From an uncultured Campylobacter sp. (GTDB lineage Bacteria > Campylobacterota > Campylobacteria > Campylobacterales > Campylobacteraceae), in assembly GCA_937990735.1 (NCBI GenBank), contig CALKQT010000034.1, positions 1 through 64,000 on the forward strand: a stretch of 64,000 bases of DNA. Reading direction: 5' to 3'. Of this stretch, positions 59,935 to 64,000 are shown in pieces. The translations under genes and the position numbers were made by a program. The notes beneath the pieces are model-generated. The model was not told the DNA's origin, searched no databases, and saw nothing but the letters and a program-made list of their open reading frames with translations. How positions within the stretch are numbered: the stretch's first letter is position 1; every line of letters starts with the position of its first letter.

Positions 59935-60755
59935 CGTTTGCTCCAGACCTCTTTTTGCGGATCGATTTTAAATTCCTCCGTAGCGCGGGCATATTTTAGA
60001 TACACGTCATTGTGTAATAGCGCCATGCACTCCGCGTATCTAGGATCCTCTTCGGTATGGATAGCGTTAAGTAGAGCCTCGCGAGAAGCTTTTGGATCGT
60101 GAACGTCAGATGAGGTTTTGATCGCATCCATATATTTTGCAAATAAAACTCTTCCGAAAATATAGCTCATCAGCCTCTTAGCTTCAGCTTGCAGATCGCG
60201 CTCGAATAAAATATCGCCGATAACTGAACTCTTAACTGGTGGCGGAAGAGTACTATCTTGCTCGTAGCTCTTCTTTTGAAGCTTTTGATCAATAATGCCA
60301 AGCGCCATGCCAAGACCATAGATGATGCTAGCAGGATGCGGAGGGCAGCCGGGGATATAAACATCTACCGGTACAATCTTATCGATGCCGCTCCATACGC
60401 TATATGCGTCGTGAAAAATTCCGCCAGTACTTCCGCAGGCTCCCAGAGCCACTACGATCTTTGGATCAGGTGCAGCCTCATAAGCGCGAAGCAGCGGATA
60501 ATACATCTGGCGAGTAACCGGACCGGTGCAGACTAAGATATCTGCGTGGCGAGGGTTGGCTACGAGTTTAAATCCGAAGCGCTCCGGATCCCACATCGGC
60601 GTGATAGAAGCAAAAATTTCGATTTCACAGCCGTTGCAACTTCCGCAGTCGATACGATAAACGCTGAAGCTTCGTTTGATATTTTTCAAAAGCTCCAATT
60701 TTGCGGTTAGATCGTTTGCGTTTTTAATATTTTCGGGGACTTGATACAAACTCAT
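59931..60755 (-). CDS. hyfI: Hydrogenase-4 small subunit, NuoB-like iron-sulfur protein
   Basis: A 274-residue protein. The four Cys ligands of the proximal 4Fe-4S cluster are visible: CGSCNGCEIEI (two), VCTGPVT (one) and IPGCPPHP (one), with the LGACGSTGG block between. It pairs with the HycE/HyfG-type large subunit and belongs to the soluble arm of the complex. The C-terminal extension (about 190-274) is longer than in NuoB and resembles HycG/HyfI. The start is ATG 60755 after GGAGGCAATAAA; the longer frame is not needed. Confidence 0.92.
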   Translation of the reverse strand: MSLYQVPENIKNANDLTAKLELLKNIKRSFSVYRIDCGSCNGCEIEIFASITPMWDPERFGFKLVANPRHADILVCTGPVTRQMYYPLLRAYEAAPDPKIVVALGACGSTGGIFHDAYSVWSGIDKIVPVDVYIPGCPPHPASIIYGLGMALGIIDQKLQKKSYEQDSTLPPPVKSSVIGDILFERDLQAEAKRLMSYIFGRVLFAKYMDAIKTSSDVHDPKASREALLNAIHTEEDPRYAECMALLHNDVYLKYARATEEFKIDPQKEVWSKR

Positions 60756-61291
60756 TTTATTGCCTCCTCTATACCTTTGGTCATTCTCTCGACCGCTTGA
60801 GCTTTTTTGCATTCAGGACAGATATAGAGATATTTTTTAGCTTCTTCTAATCTGCCTGGGAGCAAATTTGCAGTACTTAGCTTTTCTAGCGTGTAATTGA
60901 TGAGCCTTTTTGGGGTCATCGGCTTGCCGCAGCAGCTGCATTTCTCCATCTCAAGCTCGCCGTGTTGGATAAGCGCGCTTTTATCAAATTTTACCGCTAA
61001 CTCAAAGCTATTGCCTAGCCTTACTGCTCCCGTAGGGCATACCTCGTCGCAGCGACCGCAAAATATGCAGCGTCCGCAGTCAAATTCCCAAATTAGTTTA
61101 GTTTGGGCTTCGTTCATCTTAAGCTCGATCGCATTGGATGGGCAGGCGATACCACATGCAGCACAGCCTATGCAAAGCTCGTAGGTGTATTCAGGTTGCC
61201 CACGAAAATTCTCGGGCACGATGTATGGCTCAAACGGATAAGCATAGGTCGCCTTACCATATTTTTCGGTAATGTCGAATAATTTCATCAT
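60752..61291 (-). CDS. hyfH: Hydrogenase-4 ferredoxin-like subunit
   Basis: A 179-residue protein with two 4Fe-4S ferredoxin motifs, CIGCAACGIACPSNA (about residues 41-55) and CIFCGRCDEVCPTGA (about 75-90), as in HycF/HyfH/NuoI. The C-terminal third adds two Cys pairs (CSCCGKPM and CPECKKAQ) that could bind zinc, a feature also seen in HycF. It relays electrons between the small subunit and partner proteins. The ATG overlaps the end of the large-subunit gene. The tail overlaps hyfI by four bases. Confidence 0.92.
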   Translation of the reverse strand: MMKLFDITEKYGKATYAYPFEPYIVPENFRGQPEYTYELCIGCAACGIACPSNAIELKMNEAQTKLIWEFDCGRCIFCGRCDEVCPTGAVRLGNSFELAVKFDKSALIQHGELEMEKCSCCGKPMTPKRLINYTLEKLSTANLLPGRLEEAKKYLYICPECKKAQAVERMTKGIEEAIK

Positions 61292-63024
61292 CTTAAATCC
61301 TTTTTGCTAACCTTGCCGTCTTGGCAAAATTTCTTAAGGTCTTTTTCGGTTAGAATTTTACTCTTTCCGCTATTAATATCGACTAAAGTTACGCGCTCAG
61401 TGCATGAGTAGCACGGATCCATCGAGCATACGATTAGCGCCGCATCGGAGATGTTATTTCCGCGGAATTGAAATCGTAAGCTCGGCCAGTTGTTATACGT
61501 AGCGGCGCGACATCTCCAGCGGTAAACCTTCTGTGCGTTTCCTTGCATGATCCAGTGGACGTTTTCGCCTCGCGGCGCTTCGTCGTGACCTAAAGCGTAG
61601 TTTTCCGGTCTGATCATAGTCTGTGGATCGATCATTATCGGAGTTTGCGGCATTTGATGCAAGCACTGCCTGATGATGTGGATCGATTGTTTAAGCTCTT
61701 TATATCTTACGACTTCGCGGCTGAATACATCGCCACCGTGCTCTACGGCTACTTCGAATTCTATCTTGTTGAAGAAATCATAAGGGTGATCGTAGCGATT
61801 GTCGCGTTTAAAACCGGAAGCTCTCATATTTGGACCTACCGGGCTAAAATCACGCGCCACTTTGCGATCTAATACGCCCACACCCTTCCAGCGACCGATT
61901 TGGCGTTTATCCTCCATAACGGCGTCCCAAATTTCAGAAATTTGAACATCAAGTTTATTGATGATCTCGATGCTCTTGCGAATTTCATTGTCGGTCATAT
62001 CACGGCGAAGTCCGCCCATAATTACATTGCCGTAAGTCTTGCGGCCGCCGGTTACGAGCTGAGCTAGCTCCATAGAATACTCGCGCACCCTAAAGATATG
62101 CATGAAGGCGTTGTAGTTACCTGTTACCTCGCAGGCTAGACCGATATTTAAAAGATGGCTGTGAAGACGCTCGATCTCAAGGCAGATTACGCGGATAGCT
62201 TGCGCACGAAGCGGAATTTCAAGCTTGATGGCTTTCTCTGCTGCTTCAATACACGCAATCGCATGAGCGTAGCCGCAAATTCCGCAGACGCGCTCTGCTA
62301 AATAGCCCATCTGATCGTAATTCATTCGGTTTTCAGCTAGTTTCTCCATACCGCGGTGTTGATAAAATAAGCGGTAGTCTGCATCGATAATCTCATCGCC
62401 ATCGCAAAATAGTCTGAAGTGTCCCGGCTCATCGCTCGTTACGTGAAGAGGTCCAAGTGGAACATCTACTACGCCGTCGCCGCTAGGAAATAAAAACTCT
62501 GCATTAGGCTCGTCTTTATGATCTACAGGATCAGGCCTATAGCGATAGTCCATTGCGTCTTTGCGAAGTGGATGAAGCCCATCTGGCCAATCGTCGCTTA
62601 ACACCAAACGGCGTTTATCAGGCAAGCCCTCAGCGATTAAGCCGAACATATCGAAAGCTTCTCTTTCGTACCATACGCAAGCAGGCACTAAAGGAGTAAC
62701 TGACGGGAATGTAGGATCCGATCCGGGAATTAGCGTCCTAACGGTGATGAAGCATTTATCCTCTGCGGCGAAATCCTCCGCTTCGGTCATTTTGCCACCT
62801 TCCATAGATATCGCATAGTAAAGCGCGAAATTTCCGTTTAGCTCGCGCTCATCGTTAGGGATCATCGTGCTGATAAAACCGCCGACGTCATAATATAGCG
62901 TCTTAACCGCAAGCGGTAGATCATTTCTATCCACTAAAACGGTGATTTGATCCTCGGCTTGGCGGGTAACTTCTAAGACCTTGACTTTGGTCTTTAAAAT
63001 TTCTATAAATTTATCGCCTCTCAT
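61288..63024 (-). CDS. hyfG: Hydrogenase-4 large subunit (fused NuoC-NuoD type)
   Basis: A 578-residue protein. Residues about 1-180 are a NuoC-like domain (YEREAFDMFGLIAEGLPDKR) and the rest is the NuoD-like NiFe-binding body. The two nickel-binding Cys pairs are RVCGICGYAH (about residues 243-252) and DPCYSCTER near the C-terminus. The following roughly 35 residues are the tail that HycI would remove. This Cys arrangement shows a true NiFe active site, distinguishing it from complex I NuoD. It is equivalent to HycE of formate hydrogenlyase. Overlaps hyfH; three bases from the upstream membrane subunit gene. Confidence 0.94.
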   Translation of the reverse strand: MRGDKFIEILKTKVKVLEVTRQAEDQITVLVDRNDLPLAVKTLYYDVGGFISTMIPNDERELNGNFALYYAISMEGGKMTEAEDFAAEDKCFITVRTLIPGSDPTFPSVTPLVPACVWYEREAFDMFGLIAEGLPDKRRLVLSDDWPDGLHPLRKDAMDYRYRPDPVDHKDEPNAEFLFPSGDGVVDVPLGPLHVTSDEPGHFRLFCDGDEIIDADYRLFYQHRGMEKLAENRMNYDQMGYLAERVCGICGYAHAIACIEAAEKAIKLEIPLRAQAIRVICLEIERLHSHLLNIGLACEVTGNYNAFMHIFRVREYSMELAQLVTGGRKTYGNVIMGGLRRDMTDNEIRKSIEIINKLDVQISEIWDAVMEDKRQIGRWKGVGVLDRKVARDFSPVGPNMRASGFKRDNRYDHPYDFFNKIEFEVAVEHGGDVFSREVVRYKELKQSIHIIRQCLHQMPQTPIMIDPQTMIRPENYALGHDEAPRGENVHWIMQGNAQKVYRWRCRAATYNNWPSLRFQFRGNNISDAALIVCSMDPCYSCTERVTLVDINSGKSKILTEKDLKKFCQDGKVSKKDLR

Positions 63025-63026
63025 TT

Positions 63027-64000
63027 TTAACCTCTCATCATTATTCTAACGCCGTTTTCGACGAGCATCCAAAAATCACCTACGTGCCATACGCCGAAAA
63101 TTATCACTAAAGCGCAAAGCAAGATTAGCGGTAAATTTTCAAACAAGCTCATCTCTTTAGCATAAACCACTTCACCTTTAGGCGTACCGAAGCTCGCTAG
63201 ATTAAAGTGCGCGAAGTCCGCAATGAAAATAATTACGAGCGCGATCGCAAATAATGCTACGGCTATGTATTGACCGCTGGCTATCGCGCCTTTGAAAACG
63301 TTAAATTCGCTTACAAAGATCGCAAACGCAGGAACACCTACGAGCGAGCAAACCGCAGCACCAAACATTATCGTAGTAAGCGGAGCGATTTTTACCATAC
63401 CGCCCATTCTAGACATATCTTTGTGACCGTAAATTCTAGCGATATTACCGGTAGAGCAAAATGCAAGAGCCTTGGTAAAGCTGTGAGCCAAGCAGTGAAA
63501 GATCGCGGCAAGCAAGCCGAAATATCCACCGATACCTAGCGCAAATGCAATAACACCCATATGAACGACCGAGTGGTAAGCAAACATCCTCTTTACGTCG
63601 TGTTGGCGAACAAGGAAAATTCCTGCTATAAATAGCGTGATCGTACCGGAAATTAACATTACGGATTGAACGAAGTCAAAGCCTACAGCTTGAGCTGTGA
63701 TAGCGTAATATCTAAATATCGCTAGCATCGCACATTTTAAAAGCACACCCGAAAGTAGTGCCGAAATCGGAGCCGGACCTTCTGCGTGAACATCAGGAAG
63801 CCAAGTGTGAGTAGGAGCAAGTCCTGCTTTGGTTCCAAAGCCGATTAGAGCGAATATAAAGATAAGCTTAGCGGCATCGCCGTTTAAATTTTTGGCATTA
63901 TCCATAATGCTCGTCCAAAGCATCGAAGCCTCGCCATCGCCTGTAATTTTGAATGTAGCCGCATATAGTAAAACGGTCGCATAAAGCGCGAACGCTAAAC
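63027..64000 (-). CDS. hyfF: Hydrogenase-4 membrane subunit, NuoL/M-like (partial)
   Basis: The frame is open to the right edge (324 codons visible), so the N-terminal part lies outside the window. The visible part has about nine hydrophobic helices and the antiporter-type block FGTKAGLAPTHTWLPDVHAE. After it come the conserved Lys/His residues of the proton path (VRQHDVKRMFAYHSVVHMG, then HCLAHSFTKALAFCSTGNI). HyfF and HycC-type subunits are possible; the position directly upstream of hyfG favours HyfF. Expected to pump or conduct protons or sodium. Confidence 0.88.
   Translation of the reverse strand, partial: LAFALYATVLLYAATFKITGDGEASMLWTSIMDNAKNLNGDAAKLIFIFALIGFGTKAGLAPTHTWLPDVHAEGPAPISALLSGVLLKCAMLAIFRYYAITAQAVGFDFVQSVMLISGTITLFIAGIFLVRQHDVKRMFAYHSVVHMGVIAFALGIGGYFGLLAAIFHCLAHSFTKALAFCSTGNIARIYGHKDMSRMGGMVKIAPLTTIMFGAAVCSLVGVPAFAIFVSEFNVFKGAIASGQYIAVALFAIALVIIFIADFAHFNLASFGTPKGEVVYAKEMSLFENLPLILLCALVIIFGVWHVGDFWMLVENGVRIMMRG

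Overview
The window reads as chromosomal sequence from an epsilonproteobacterium of the genus Campylobacter, at a higher GC than C. jejuni. The gene order rpsB-tsf-ABC ATPase-acidic protein-gmk-tatA-argS, the run ilvC-divergent deacetylase-dprA-ruvX, and the run glcD-exported protein-M23 peptidase all match, from memory, blocks of the C. jejuni chromosome. In C. jejuni, fliR lies between the ABC ATPase gene and the acidic-protein gene. Here those genes are 57 bases apart and fliR is absent, which would fit a non-flagellated species such as C. gracilis. The species assignment is inference.

Layout. 1-4.3 kb: a nested inverted-repeat element, two co-oriented genes (a DUF4230 protein and an unknown), a frameshifted membrane-protein gene, an exported ankyrin-repeat protein and tRNA-Glu(CTC). 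4.5-13.7 kb: lipoprotein, bioB, mnmG, an ABC exporter, a small cytochrome c, ribE, pgeF, iadA. 13.8-21.3 kb: translation, nucleotide and secretion operon (rpsB to argS). 21.3-27 kb: an accessory stretch with a Sel1-repeat gene between direct repeats, a broken DUF3137 gene and several unknown proteins. 27.6-32.3 kb: proC divergent from ilvC-deacetylase-dprA-ruvX. 32.3-35.2 kb: gene-poor, with a frameshifted Sel1 paralogue. 35.3-47.8 kb: glcD and partner, M23 peptidase, mgtE-nudix-hydrolase, then a tightly overlapping run TRIC channel-argD-MidA-small protein-rsmD-TIGR02757. 48-53.5 kb: TSUP transporter, a 1.2 kb repeat desert, ridA, a broken SMI1/KNR4-like gene, a DUF6892-like gene and a repeat array. 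53.5-58 kb: MOSC protein, amino-acid/cation symporter, methyltransferase, Crp/Fnr-type regulator. 58.2-64 kb: a minus-strand group 4 [NiFe]-hydrogenase operon with its maturation proteins and a FocA-type formate channel, running off the right edge.

The most unusual signal crosses scales. Many intergenic regions consist of degenerate units of about 20 bases, each with an AATT core (AAATTT, AAATTC, GAATTC, AAATTG). Sequence of the same character also sits in frame inside otherwise ordinary enzymes: riboflavin synthase, arginyl-tRNA synthetase, pyrroline-5-carboxylate reductase, the 16S rRNA methyltransferase RsmD and an alpha/beta hydrolase. It encodes Asn-Ser/Asn-Phe/Asn-Cys-punctuated low-complexity inserts. 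In ProC the Asn residues recur exactly every 7 residues, nine times. This looks like one DNA-level expansion process acting both between and within genes.

Several genes are broken by single-base shifts, two of them in short homopolymers: the membrane protein near 1.7 kb, DUF3137, the second Sel1 protein and the SMI1-like protein. Whether these are true pseudogenes, switchable tracts or sequencing errors cannot be decided from the window alone.
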